Shown piece by piece: positions 1 through 8,100 of a stretch of 64,000 nucleotides of DNA. Every line of letters begins with the position of its first letter. Within the stretch, counting starts at the first letter, position 1. Under the pieces are notes generated by a model that saw nothing but the letters and a program-made list of their open reading frames with translations, did no database searches and had not been told where the DNA came from. The DNA is from an uncultured Selenomonadales bacterium (GTDB lineage Bacteria > Bacillota > Negativicutes > Acidaminococcales > Acidaminococcaceae), in NCBI GenBank assembly GCA_900315345.1, contig OMYP01000013.1, positions 1 through 64,000 of the forward strand. Reading direction: 5' to 3'. Position numbers and translations under genes: made by a program.

Positions 1-20
1 ATTATATCTTGCTGCATAGC

Positions 21-52
21 AAAAACGCTGACAACACGAAGTCGTCAGCGTC
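21..52 (-). terminator. Rho-independent terminator of the YitT gene
   Basis: Read on the minus strand, a stem CGCTGAC/GTCAGCG with an 11-base loop is followed by a T run. It lies about 70 bases beyond the stop codon of the minus-strand gene 120-1037. Confidence 0.65.
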
Positions 53-119
53 TCAAAACTTTATTTTATTTCATTGTCCTCTTGACGGGGAGCGGTTCAG
101 ATCAGGGAGTGTTTTTAAA

Positions 120-1037
120 TTACGAATCTTGTCTTTGTTCTGCTTCATGCATCTCAGTCCAGCCGGTGCGCAGTTCCGGAGGCCGCTGTACCGTATGGTC
201 CGTGCGCTGGGTGAAGCCCCGGCCGAATACGTCGCTGGCATCCTGTACGATCATGAAGGCAAAAGGATCCAGCCCTTTTACCAGCTGTTTGATCTTGGCT
301 ACCTGGGTCAGTTTTACAACGCAGAACAAAATCTTCCGGTGCTGGTGGGTAAAGGCTCCTTCCCCTTCGATGTAGGTGACGCCCCGGCCTACGATTTTGA
401 TAATGGCTTCGGCGATCTCTTCGTTGTGGTCACTGATGATAATGATATTTTTCTTAAAATCGAAACCGTCTGTAAAGGCGTTGGACACCTTGAATACCAC
501 GAAATAGGCGGTCATGGTGTATAAGGCCGGCTCCAGCCCGAAGAAGAAAGCGCCGGCGCAGAGCAGTACGATATTGATCAGAAAACCGGTAGTGCCGATG
601 CTGATGCTGTAAAATTTCTGGACGATGGCGCCAATAATATCGCTGCCTCCCGTGCTGCCCCCTACCCGGTACAGGGTCCCCAGACCAATACCGTGGAGGA
701 CGCCCCCGGCAATACAGCTCAGCATGGGATCATGAACTGCCATCAGCTGGTTCAGGGGCGCGAACAGATGAAGAAAAAAGGAGAGGGCTACAGTGCCGAA
801 GATGCCGCTGATGAAATAGTTTTTGCTCATCAGCTTATAGGCCAGGAAAAACAGGGGGATGTTGAACAGGATGTTGGTGACGCTGACCTGCCAGCCGAAC
901 AGGTAGAACAGGATCATGCCCAGACCGGTGATGCCGCCGCTGAGCAGGTGATGGGGCAGGAAGAAGGTGTTCAGGGCGATACCTGAGATACAGGTGCCCA
1001 GGGTAATGGTCAGATACCGTTTCAGTTGTTTATTCAT
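120..1037 (-). CDS. YitT family membrane protein (DUF2179 C-terminal domain)
   Basis: A 305-residue integral membrane protein. Residues about 5-180 hold five to six hydrophobic segments rich in Gly and Phe with the family features GGITGLGMIL and GGSTGGSDIIG. Residues about 200-285 form the soluble DUF2179 domain (IIIISDHNEEIAEAII, GRGVTYIEGEGAFT), a ferredoxin-like fold thought to bind small ligands. YitT proteins are widespread in Firmicutes and their transport function is not established. The start is well supported: on the minus strand AAGGAG lies seven to eight bases before the ATG at 1037. The last 20 residues or so after the DUF2179 core are polar and look like a tail. It is monocistronic and divergent from ispE. 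Confidence 0.9.
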   Translation of the reverse strand: MNKQLKRYLTITLGTCISGIALNTFFLPHHLLSGGITGLGMILFYLFGWQVSVTNILFNIPLFFLAYKLMSKNYFISGIFGTVALSFFLHLFAPLNQLMAVHDPMLSCIAGGVLHGIGLGTLYRVGGSTGGSDIIGAIVQKFYSISIGTTGFLINIVLLCAGAFFFGLEPALYTMTAYFVVFKVSNAFTDGFDFKKNIIIISDHNEEIAEAIIKIVGRGVTYIEGEGAFTHQHRKILFCVVKLTQVAKIKQLVKGLDPFAFMIVQDASDVFGRGFTQRTDHTVQRPPELRTGWTEMHEAEQRQDS

Positions 1038-1163
1038 TAATAAAGCTCCTTGTTTTTGTGAAGTCCTTAAGGAAATACAACCTTTAGCATACCACTATAT
1101 TAGAAAAAAGCAATGCCGGTTTGCCGGAAAAAATTTGCTTTTTCTTTTTTTGGCAGGCTAATA

Positions 1164-1192
1164 TTTAAAAATTTGCTGTTATATGCTAAAAT
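1164..1192 (+). promoter_or_regulatory. Possible promoter for ispE
   Basis: TTTAAA at 1164-1169, a 17-base spacer, and TAAAAT at 1187-1192 with an extended -10 TG at 1184-1185. It lies about 60 bases before the ispE start in the divergent gap. The -35 is weak. Confidence 0.35.
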
Positions 1193-1252
1193 AAGCATGG
1201 AATTTTGTATACAGTATTATTTTTTTACCGAAACAAATCGAAGGAAAAATAT

Positions 1253-2113
1253 ATGAAACTGGTTGAGACTGGATACGCGAAGATCAATCTGGGGCTGGAC
1301 GTGCTGGGACTGCGCCCGGATAAATATCACGAAGTGGCCATGGTGATGCAGACCGTCAGTCTGGCGGATACGGTAACCATTACGGACGCGCCGGAGCTGC
1401 AGGTGACTACGGATCTGCCCGGACTGGAAGGGGGACCTTCCAATCTGGCCTATAAGGCAGCGGTGCTGATGGGCGAGTATGCCCGCCGGACCCCCCGGGT
1501 ACATATCCATATTGAAAAGAAGGTCTTCCTGGCAGCGGGACTGGCAGGGGGAAGTACAGATGCGGCAGCGGTCCTTCGCGGCCTGAACCGGTACTGGGAG
1601 CTGGGACTGCCGGCGGAAAAGCTGGAACGGCTGGGGGCCAAACTGGGATCTGATGTGCCGTTCTGTGTGGCCGGGGGAACGGCTCTGGCTGAGGGACGGG
1701 GCGAGATACTGACTGCGCTGCCGGACCTGTCGCCCCTGTATCTGATTTTGGCCAAACCCGGGCTGGACATTTCCACTCCCTGGGCGTACCGGGAGTTTGA
1801 CAAACAGAAAAACGTGGTCCATCCGGATATCGAAGGTATGGTAAAAGCGGTACGGGCCGGTGATATTGAGGGCGTACTGCGGCGTTGCGGGAATGTACTG
1901 GAGCCGGTAACGGCAGGGGCCCATCCGGAAATCCGGGAAATAAAGCAGAGGATGCTGCAAAACGGGGCGAAACCGGTGCTTATGAGCGGAAGCGGTCCTA
2001 CTGTGTTTGGTTTTGTAAAAGAGAAAAAAGCTGGCGAAGAAATCGCCGCTTTGCTGCAGTCGATGCAGATGGAGACAGCGGTTGCGGAACTTGTGGGGAG
2101 GCAAAAAGTATGA
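1253..2113 (+). CDS. ispE: 4-diphosphocytidyl-2-C-methyl-D-erythritol kinase
   Basis: IspE phosphorylates CDP-methylerythritol with ATP in the non-mevalonate isoprenoid pathway, a cytosolic GHMP-kinase step. The 286-residue product has the N-terminal substrate motif YAKINLGLDVLG, the ATP-binding GHMP loop near residue 95 (AAGLAGGSTDAAAVLRG) and the C-terminal glycine loop MSGSGPTVFGF. Length fits the family. The start at 1253 is preferred over an in-frame upstream start because AAGGAA precedes it at good spacing and residue 1 matches family N-termini. Its stop overlaps the start of the next gene (ATGA), so the two are translationally coupled. Confidence 0.95.
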   Translation: MKLVETGYAKINLGLDVLGLRPDKYHEVAMVMQTVSLADTVTITDAPELQVTTDLPGLEGGPSNLAYKAAVLMGEYARRTPRVHIHIEKKVFLAAGLAGGSTDAAAVLRGLNRYWELGLPAEKLERLGAKLGSDVPFCVAGGTALAEGRGEILTALPDLSPLYLILAKPGLDISTPWAYREFDKQKNVVHPDIEGMVKAVRAGDIEGVLRRCGNVLEPVTAGAHPEIREIKQRMLQNGAKPVLMSGSGPTVFGFVKEKKAGEEIAALLQSMQMETAVAELVGRQKV

Positions 2114-2847
2114 GCGGACATCTGGAACAGATTCGTCTGGACAGTTATAAACCCTTGCGGGAGCTGGTTTGCGAACATATTCGGGAGGCTATTATAAACG
2201 GTACGTTCGCACCGGGTGAACGGCTGATGGAGATTCAGATGGCAGACGAGATGGGAGTCAGCCGCACCCCTGTACGGGAGGCCATCCGCAAGCTGGAGAT
2301 GGAAGGCTTTGTGGTGATGATCCCGCGGCGGGGGACGTATGTATCCAATATGTCCATCAAGGACATCAACGACGTGTACGAGATCCGCATCAGCCTGGAT
2401 ACACTGGCAGCAGGTCTGGCGGCGGAGCGGATCAGCGATGAGGAACTGGAAGAGCTGCAGCGCCTGCTGGTGAAGGTAGGGGCTGCCATTGAAAAAAACG
2501 ATATGGCAAAAGTTGTGGAAGCGGATATCGAGTTCCACGATGTATTGTATAAAGCCAGCCGCAACGAACGGCTGCGTAATATCATCAATAACCTGCGGGA
2601 ACAGATTACCGTGATCCGGGGCGTATCCATGCGGTATCCGGGACGGTTGAAGGATACCCAGGATGAGCACCGCCGGCTGGTAGAATGCATATCCGCCCGG
2701 AATGTGGAGAAAAGTCAGGAAATGGCCCGGATCCATCTGGAAAATGCAGAAAAGACCCTGATGGCAGCCATGTCGGAGCGGAAAGATGGCGGGGATATCA
2801 GCAAACTTGCGGAGAAAAAGAAAGTTGAAGAATCAGAATCAGAATAA
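2110..2847 (+). CDS. GntR family transcriptional regulator (FCD subfamily)
   Basis: A 245-residue DNA-binding regulator. Residues about 10-75 are the winged helix (PLRELVCEHIREAIINGTF, then MGVSRTPVREAIRKLEMEG, then MIPRRGTYV). Residues about 85-225 form the all-helical FCD ligand-binding domain with the pattern EADIEFHDVLY and the later DEHRRLVECI, whose Asp/His residues usually bind a metal or an organic acid. It starts at the ATG overlapping the ispE stop. In many Firmicutes a regulator sits between ispE and glmU, usually PurR; this one is GntR/FCD instead. The ligand is unknown. Confidence 0.92.
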   Translation: MSGHLEQIRLDSYKPLRELVCEHIREAIINGTFAPGERLMEIQMADEMGVSRTPVREAIRKLEMEGFVVMIPRRGTYVSNMSIKDINDVYEIRISLDTLAAGLAAERISDEELEELQRLLVKVGAAIEKNDMAKVVEADIEFHDVLYKASRNERLRNIINNLREQITVIRGVSMRYPGRLKDTQDEHRRLVECISARNVEKSQEMARIHLENAEKTLMAAMSERKDGGDISKLAEKKKVEESESE

Positions 2848-2863
2848 TACGAAGAACCGTATA

Positions 2864-3637
2864 ATGAAACAATATGACCTGATCATTCTGGCCGGAGGAA
2901 AGGGAATGGTAACCCTGCCCGGCCAGGGTACCAGGGCCCGGACGCTGGCAGAACTGAGAGGCCGGCGTCTTTTAGATTATATACTGGACGGAGTGAAGTG
3001 CAGCTCCCGTATTGATACGGTAACGCTGGTTGCCCACAGTGTGAACCGGGAGGCGTTCCGGCAGGCCCTGCCGGGAGAGGTACAGCTCTGTATCTGTGAC
3101 GGCAGCATGGCGGAGTGTGCCTGTGAGGCCATCCGGTCTGTCCAAAAGCGGCGGGGCGGGGCGGAAACGATCAGGGTCGTCACTGTCTGTGACGATGTAC
3201 CTTTCCTGACGGGGGAAGCTCTGGACGATTTTATTGCCCGGGCTGAGGTACTGGATGCGGATGGAGTTTATGCCGTTGTCCGGAAAGAAGCCTGTGTTCG
3301 CGATTATCCGTCCCTGAAGCGGACCTTCTTTCACCTGCGGGAAGGGGATTTTACCGGCGGCAACGTTTCCATGGTGTCCTCAACTTTGTTCCCGGACTGT
3401 ATTGAAAAGATGAAGCAGGTGTTCGCGTTGCGGAAAAACCCACTGAAGCTGGCAGGCTGGCTGGGAGTTCCGTTTATCTTAAAAATGCTGTTGCGGCGCC
3501 TTTCCCTGAAAGACGTGGAAACCAAAGTTTCCGCGCTGTTTGGATATAAAGGACGGGCGGTCATTACGGACTACGCCTGTATCGGGACGGATCTGGACCG
3601 GGCGGAGGAATGGCCGGAAGCAGAAAAATATTTGTAA
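2864..3637 (+). CDS. MobA-like NTP transferase domain protein
   Basis: A 257-residue protein with a Rossmann-type nucleotidyltransferase fold. It begins IILAGGKG followed by a modified loop (GQGTRARTLAELRGRRLLDYIL) and has a metal-binding DD pair in VTVCDDVPFL. The C-terminal DYACIGTDLDRAEEW resembles the closing strand of MobA/GlmU-like enzymes. The start at 2864 follows GAAGAAC and fits the fold; an in-frame start 26 residues earlier would overlap the regulator. The substrate cannot be read from sequence. It lies immediately before the GlmU-like gene, so a sugar-nucleotide or cofactor role is plausible but inferred. Confidence 0.75.
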   Translation: MKQYDLIILAGGKGMVTLPGQGTRARTLAELRGRRLLDYILDGVKCSSRIDTVTLVAHSVNREAFRQALPGEVQLCICDGSMAECACEAIRSVQKRRGGAETIRVVTVCDDVPFLTGEALDDFIARAEVLDADGVYAVVRKEACVRDYPSLKRTFFHLREGDFTGGNVSMVSSTLFPDCIEKMKQVFALRKNPLKLAGWLGVPFILKMLLRRLSLKDVETKVSALFGYKGRAVITDYACIGTDLDRAEEWPEAEKYL

Positions 3638-3660
3638 TTATGCAGATCTCATATTATAAT
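3632..3660 (+). promoter_or_regulatory. Promoter for the glmU-like gene
   Basis: TTGTAA at 3632-3637, a 17-base spacer and a perfect TATAAT at 3655-3660. The -35 overlaps the stop codon of the preceding gene. The leader to the next start is about 130 bases. Confidence 0.6.
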
Positions 3661-3800
3661 GTGAAAGCAATTATAAAGTTAAAACATAAAATGCCGGGGA
3701 TCTTTTTTGTAACGGGACAGGAAAAACGCTTTCCCTGAAAGAGCCCGGCGCAGCGAATGAAAAGACAAAAACAGATGATTGGGATAAAGGAGAGGAACAT

Positions 3801-4556
3801 ATGGCAAATCTTACAGCGGTGATCCTGGCTGCAGGCAAAGGCACCCGGATGAAATCGGAATTACCGAAAGTGTTGCATAAAGTGGGGGGACGCCCCATGC
3901 TGGAGCATGTAATGGACGCTGCGGAAGCCGCAGGCTGCCGGGATAATGTGGTGATCGTGGGTCATAAGGCTGAGATGGTGCAGTCCCTGATCGGGGACCG
4001 GGCACGGACTGCCCTCCAGGCGGAACAGCTGGGAACCGGCCATGCAGTGCTGCAGGCTGCTGATATCCTGCATGATTATACCGGCACGGTCATGATCCTG
4101 TGCGGTGACACGCCTCTTCTGGAAGCAGAAGAGCTGCGGAAATTTTATGAGGAACATGTGAAGTCCGGCGCTGCGGCTACGGTGATGTCCGCCATGATGG
4201 AGGATCCTTTCGGTTATGGCCGTATCCTGCGGGATGAGAAGGGTGATGTGGCTGCCATTGTAGAGGAAAAGGACGCCACCGATGAACAGCGGAAGATCCG
4301 GGAGATCAATACCGGGAACTACTGTGTGGAAGCCCCGCTGCTGTTTGATGTTCTGAAGACCCTGGGCAACAATAATTCCCAGGGGGAATATTACCTGACG
4401 GACGTTTTGGCCAAGCTCCGGGCCATGGGTAAAAAAGTGGGCGGGGTGGTGACCGCCGACAGCGAAATGATTATGGGCGTCAACAGCCAGGACCAGCTGG
4501 CGGAGGCTGAGGCGGTCATGCAGCGCAGGCTTCAGGAGCGGAAAAAGAAAGAATAA
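3801..4556 (+). CDS. GlmU-type UDP-GlcNAc pyrophosphorylase domain only (no acetyltransferase domain)
   Basis: A 251-residue protein matching the N-terminal half of GlmU, which makes UDP-GlcNAc from GlcNAc-1-phosphate and UTP. Visible motifs are LAAGKGTRMKSELPKVLHK, EQLGTGHAVLQA, LCGDTPLL, the GYGRILR/EEKDAT segment, REINTGNYC and YYLTD, ending with GVNSQDQLAEAEAVMQRR. Full GlmU is about 450 residues and continues into a left-handed beta-helix that acetylates GlcN-1-phosphate. Here the frame stops at a lysine-rich tail (ERKKKE) exactly where that helix would begin. Position before prs and pth matches glmU synteny in Firmicutes. AGGAG before ATG 3801 supports the start. Confidence 0.88.
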   Translation: MANLTAVILAAGKGTRMKSELPKVLHKVGGRPMLEHVMDAAEAAGCRDNVVIVGHKAEMVQSLIGDRARTALQAEQLGTGHAVLQAADILHDYTGTVMILCGDTPLLEAEELRKFYEEHVKSGAAATVMSAMMEDPFGYGRILRDEKGDVAAIVEEKDATDEQRKIREINTGNYCVEAPLLFDVLKTLGNNNSQGEYYLTDVLAKLRAMGKKVGGVVTADSEMIMGVNSQDQLAEAEAVMQRRLQERKKKE

Positions 4557-4579
4557 AAACAGTTTCGTAAAATAAATAC

Positions 4580-4609
4580 TTGTGAAAAATGTAACTTTTG
4601 TTATATACT
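4580..4609 (+). promoter_or_regulatory. Promoter for prs
   Basis: TTGTGA at 4580-4585, an 18-base spacer and TATACT at 4604-4609, about 120 bases before the prs start. Confidence 0.5.
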
Positions 4610-4728
4610 GAATAGAGATTTTTTGGGGAAGGTTTTTATCCCGGGCATTGCATTACGGAACCCGGGACAGCATATGCAGTTTGCGAATGGGCAAGACAGG
4701 AAACCAAAGGATACGGGAGGACATCCAA

Positions 4729-5685
4729 ATGTTGGCAAACGAAGACAGATTCAGAATTTTTACAGGTAACGCAAATCCGGACCTGGCACGGGAAATCGCC
4801 GCTTATCTGGGAACCACCCTGGGCGATGCGGTGATCAACCGTTTCAATAACGGGGAAGTGCAGGCCATGATCAATGAAAGCGTTCGCGGCAAAGATGTAT
4901 TTATTGTGCAGCCAACATGCGGACCCAATGTCAATGACAATGTAATGGAACTGCTGATTATGGCAGATGCCTTTAAGCGGGCTTCCGCCAACCATATTAT
5001 TGCGGTAATTCCTTTTTACGGCTATGCCCGGCAGGACCGGAAGGCCCGGGGCCGTGAACCCATTACGGCCAAGCTGATGGCGGACATTCTCCAGTGCGCC
5101 GGTATTACCCGGGTGCTGACCATTGACCTCCATGCAGCCCAGATCCAGGGCTTCTTCAACATCCCTCTGGACCATATGCCGGCAGCTCCTGTACTGGCTG
5201 ATTATATCAAACAGAAAAACCTGAAGGACATGATCGTGGTTTCCCCGGATTTAGGTGGCGTCAGCCGTGCCCGGGTATTTGCGGAACGCCTGAACTGCGG
5301 TCTGGCTATCATTGACAAGCGCCGTCCGGAACCGGGCGTGGCGGAAGTCATGAACCTGATCGGCAGCGTAGAAGGCAAAACGGCCATCATGGTAGACGAC
5401 ATGGTAGATACGGCAGGGTCCCTCACCGAGGGCGCCAAAGCTCTGAAAAAATTTGGCGCCAGAGAAGTATATGCCTGCTGCACCCATCCCATCCTGACGG
5501 ATCCGGCCCTGAACCGTATTGCTTCATCGGAAATTACGGAACTGGTCGTAACCAATACCATTCCTCTGCCTCCGGCCAAGAAGCACTCCAAGATCAAGGT
5601 GCTGTCCATTGCGCCGATCCTGGCGGAAACCATGCTGCGTATATTTAACGACTGGTCTGTAAGCCAGCTGTTTGAAGAAGTATAA
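4729..5685 (+). CDS. prs: Ribose-phosphate pyrophosphokinase
   Basis: It makes PRPP from ribose-5-phosphate and ATP for nucleotide, His and Trp synthesis in the cytosol. The 318-residue product carries the class I features FTGNANPDLAREIA, the flexible-loop region YARQDRKARGREPITAKL, the metal/ribose motif DLHAAQIQGFFN and the PRPP-binding loop MVDDMVDTAGSLTEGA. The start at 4729 is set by CGGGAGG eight bases upstream; a longer in-frame reading would add 27 unrelated residues. It lies in the usual glmU-prs-pth neighbourhood and ends at a strong terminator. Confidence 0.97.
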   Translation: MLANEDRFRIFTGNANPDLAREIAAYLGTTLGDAVINRFNNGEVQAMINESVRGKDVFIVQPTCGPNVNDNVMELLIMADAFKRASANHIIAVIPFYGYARQDRKARGREPITAKLMADILQCAGITRVLTIDLHAAQIQGFFNIPLDHMPAAPVLADYIKQKNLKDMIVVSPDLGGVSRARVFAERLNCGLAIIDKRRPEPGVAEVMNLIGSVEGKTAIMVDDMVDTAGSLTEGAKALKKFGAREVYACCTHPILTDPALNRIASSEITELVVTNTIPLPPAKKHSKIKVLSIAPILAETMLRIFNDWSVSQLFEEV

Positions 5686-5738
5686 AGGAATCGCAGAAAT
5701 TCTATTTTTGGGCGATTCTGTAAAGACTGTATTGATCA

Positions 5739-5774
5739 GGCTCCGTGTAGCGGTATGCGGAGCCTTTTGTTTTG
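5739..5774 (+). terminator. Rho-independent terminator after prs
   Basis: Stem GGCTCCG/CGGAGCC with a 12-base loop followed by TTTTGTTTT. Confidence 0.8.
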
Positions 5775-5862
5775 GTAACAGGAACTGCTGATCAGGCTGC
5801 AATTGTATGGCAGCCGCAAGGTGAGCCGTGAATTGACCGGCGGTTTTTGTAAAGGTAATTTT

Positions 5863-6774
5863 ATGCGTGCACTGTATCTCATGGGAGCATTTTATCTGGC
5901 TGCATTGCTGTTGCTGTGGACCGGTCGTTTCGGGATGCTGCGCCGGAAGATGGCAGCGGCCCTTTCGGTCCTCTGCCTGCTGGCAGGTTCCGGAGCTCTG
6001 GCTGCAGCGGTGTATCCGGCCGGCAATCTGTATGGCCCCACGGTAAACGTCCTGCCGGATCTTAATGGAAAAGCTGTTGCTTCCACGGCCGGATTTGTTG
6101 AACAAATGGCGAAGGGTACGGCGGTTGCCGGACGTAAAACAGGGATGGAGCCGCAGGGTGAGGATTCTTCTTTAGCTGTCCACAGGAAATGTATGGCCCT
6201 GACCTTTGACGACGGGCCCTATCCGCCTTACACCGGCCGGCTGCTGGATGTACTGAAAGAAAAAAAGATTCATGCAACGTTTTTTCTGGTAGGGGAGCAG
6301 GCCAGGCTGCATCCGGATCTGGTAAGGCGGATGGTAGATGAAGGCCATACTGTAGGACTCCATGCCTTCCGTCACAGGGATTTCCTGAAATTAACGGAAG
6401 AGGAAAAGGAAAAAGACCTGCAGCAGGGAAAAGAAATATTGCAGTCCATCACCGGGAAAAAACCAAATTACTGGAGACCGCCCCACGGATTCCGGGACAG
6501 TTCGGTGATGAAGATAGCAGAAGAAAAACAATTGCAGGTGGTAAACTGGTCTGTGATTCCCCGGGACTGGACAGGTATTGATAAACAGGAAATTTACAAC
6601 CGGGTCATGGACAAGGCGGAAGACGGGGCTATCGTTCTTTTACACGACGGTGACAGCCCCTTATACAAAGCTTCCCGGCAGGCCACGGTAGATGCAGCGG
6701 GCCCGCTGATTGACAGTTTGCGGGAAAAAGGGTATCATTTGGTATCGTTGGAAGAATATATTTTGAGGAACTGA
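5863..6774 (+). CDS. Polysaccharide deacetylase (NodB domain), membrane-anchored
   Basis: A 303-residue protein, probably removing N-acetyl groups from cell-wall or capsular glycan outside the inner membrane. Residues 1-60 hold two hydrophobic segments (LYLMGAFYLAALLLLW; MAAALSVLCLLAGSGALAAA), suggesting a signal anchor. The CE4/NodB domain spans about 105-290: TFDDGP with the catalytic Asp, the zinc motif HAFRH (H-x3-H), WRPPHGFRD with the Arg motif, NWSVIPRDW and the terminal LLHDGD with the catalytic His. The start is set by AAAGG before ATG 5863. It is followed three bases later by pth. Confidence 0.9.
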   Translation: MRALYLMGAFYLAALLLLWTGRFGMLRRKMAAALSVLCLLAGSGALAAAVYPAGNLYGPTVNVLPDLNGKAVASTAGFVEQMAKGTAVAGRKTGMEPQGEDSSLAVHRKCMALTFDDGPYPPYTGRLLDVLKEKKIHATFFLVGEQARLHPDLVRRMVDEGHTVGLHAFRHRDFLKLTEEEKEKDLQQGKEILQSITGKKPNYWRPPHGFRDSSVMKIAEEKQLQVVNWSVIPRDWTGIDKQEIYNRVMDKAEDGAIVLLHDGDSPLYKASRQATVDAAGPLIDSLREKGYHLVSLEEYILRN

Positions 6775-6777
6775 CAG

Positions 6778-7401
6778 ATGAAAATTATTGCAGGACTGGG
6801 GAATATCGGAAAAGAGTATGATAAGACCCGGCACAATATAGGATTTATGGTGGCAGACGAGCTGGCCCGGCGCTGGAATCTGGAGAACGCCTGGCGGACG
6901 GACCGGAATGCCATGTATGTGGAGTACCGGGCGCCGGAAAAAGTGTTTTTGCTGAAGCCGGTCACCTATATGAACCTCAGCGGTAATGCCGTAGGTCCCT
7001 GGGCTCATTTTTACAATATCGCCCCGGAGGAAGTGGCGGTGGTCCACGATGATATGGATCTGCCTCTTGGGACCATACGGATCCGGAAGAACGGATCCAG
7101 CGGCGGACATAACGGGATCAAGTCCATTATCAGCAACCTGGGGACGGATGCCTTCCCCCGTTTCCGGCTGGGTATCGGACACCCTGTCCACGAACAGCAG
7201 GCGGTGATCAGTCATGTGCTGCAGCGTTTTGCAGGGGACGATAAACAGGTAATTGAAGAAGCCGTGAAGAAAATGGCAGACGCCTTGGAGCTTTGGCTGA
7301 AGGAAGGCGGGAATCTGGACAAGGTGATGCAGCAGTTCAATACTAAGCCTGCCAAGAAGGCGAAAAAGAAAGCCGAAGCCGAGGTCGATGACGGAAATTG
7401 A
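6778..7401 (+). CDS. pth: Peptidyl-tRNA hydrolase
   Basis: Pth recycles peptidyl-tRNA released from stalled ribosomes by cleaving the ester bond. The 207-residue product has the family start IAGLGNIGKEYDKTRHNIGF with the catalytic His in TRHN, the conserved LLKPVTYMNLSG, VVHDDMDLPLG and GSSGGHNGIKSI. Its start is three bases after the deacetylase stop. The C-terminus is a Lys/Ala-rich tail of about 20 residues. The final codons (GGA AAT TGA) fall at the edge of a palindromic repeat, which apparently supplies the stop codon. Confidence 0.96.
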   Translation: MKIIAGLGNIGKEYDKTRHNIGFMVADELARRWNLENAWRTDRNAMYVEYRAPEKVFLLKPVTYMNLSGNAVGPWAHFYNIAPEEVAVVHDDMDLPLGTIRIRKNGSSGGHNGIKSIISNLGTDAFPRFRLGIGHPVHEQQAVISHVLQRFAGDDKQVIEEAVKKMADALELWLKEGGNLDKVMQQFNTKPAKKAKKKAEAEVDDGN

Positions 7402-7600
7402 AGTTTATGTGTGCATAAATTATGCTGTCAGGCAAAGGCATCGCAAACCCGTCACCGATTGCTATTCCATGGACTCATTCGCCTGTGGCTTCGAAACTCG
7501 GGACTTCGTCCCTCCATTTCATCTCATGGAATGACGCAATCGCCTCCGACGGTTTGCTTACGCCTTTCCCTTGCCGCATTATTTTAGGCACACAAATTCT
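7395..7600. repeat. Palindromic intergenic repeat, family R1, full copy
   Basis: A stretch of about 206 bases whose two arms are imperfect inverted copies. One arm runs TTTATGTGTGCATAAATTAT..., the other, read on the minus strand, TTTGTGTGCCTAAAATAATG..., and both continue through GGCAAAGGC-like, GCAAAC.GTC and ATTCCATG segments, about 75 bases in all. A second copy is at 48264-48417. There is no transposase, so it resembles a MITE or long REP-type element. Open frames across it are not credible genes. Confidence 0.75.
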
Positions 7601-7619
7601 TTTTTTCCAAAACTGGCAC

Positions 7620-7648
7620 TTGCGCTCGGTCAAAGAGTGTGCTATTAT
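7620..7648 (+). promoter_or_regulatory. Promoter for rpmE
   Basis: TTGCGC at 7620-7625, a 17-base spacer and TATTAT at 7643-7648, about 57 bases before the rpmE start and just beyond the R1 repeat. Confidence 0.65.
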
Positions 7649-7704
7649 AGTAAAGCGTTAATGTCGGGTAATATTGACGCAAATAAAAAAAGAGGTGCAT
7701 AGAA

Positions 7705-7914
7705 ATGAAAGAAAAAATCCATCCGAAATTTTATACTGACTGCAAAGTAACCTGTGGCTGCGGCAACACCTTCATCACCGGCTCCACCAAACCGGAACTG
7801 CGCGTGGACGTGTGCAGCAAATGCCATCCCTTCTATACTGGACAGCAGCGCAACGTAGCAGCCCGCGGCCGTATCGAAAAGTTCAACAAGCGTTACAATG
7901 TAGAAAGCAAATAA
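7705..7914 (+). CDS. rpmE: 50S ribosomal protein L31, zinc-binding (C+) type
   Basis: A 69-residue ribosomal protein. It starts [10 protein letters not shown] and has the zinc-binding cysteines CGCG and [13 protein letters not shown], so it is the C+ form, which can also act as a zinc store. AGAGGTG precedes the ATG at good spacing. It is transcribed from its own promoter and ends at a hairpin. Confidence 0.97.
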   Translation: MKEKIHPKFYTDCKVTCGCGNTFITGSTKPELRVDVCSKCHPFYTGQQRNVAARGRIEKFNKRYNVESK

Positions 7915-7926
7915 AAGCAACTCACA

Positions 7927-7958
7927 CAGCAGAGCTTAGGCTCTGCTGTAGTTGTATT
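7927..7958 (+). terminator. Hairpin terminator after rpmE
   Basis: Perfect nine-base stem CAGCAGAGC/GCTCTGCTG with a TTAG loop. The following T run is broken (TAGTTGTATT), so termination may be partial. Confidence 0.55.
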
Positions 7959-8100
7959 CAGACCTTTTTTGGCAAAAGTGTGAACTGAATCCACGCGGCT
8001 GGACAAACAAGAATCTCCGGCTGCCGCGTCAGGGAAGAAATCGCTGGATATTCAGCGGTTTTATAACTTCAACGAACGTTGATTGGAGATAACAGAAATT

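Noticed and set aside
5688..5718. GAATCGC/GCGATTC stem as a terminator after prs
   Set aside because: No T run follows and the loop is long; the hairpin at 5739 is the better terminator.
7422..7661. 79-codon frame in the pth-rpmE gap
   Set aside because: It lies mainly within the palindromic R1 repeat and has no ribosome site.
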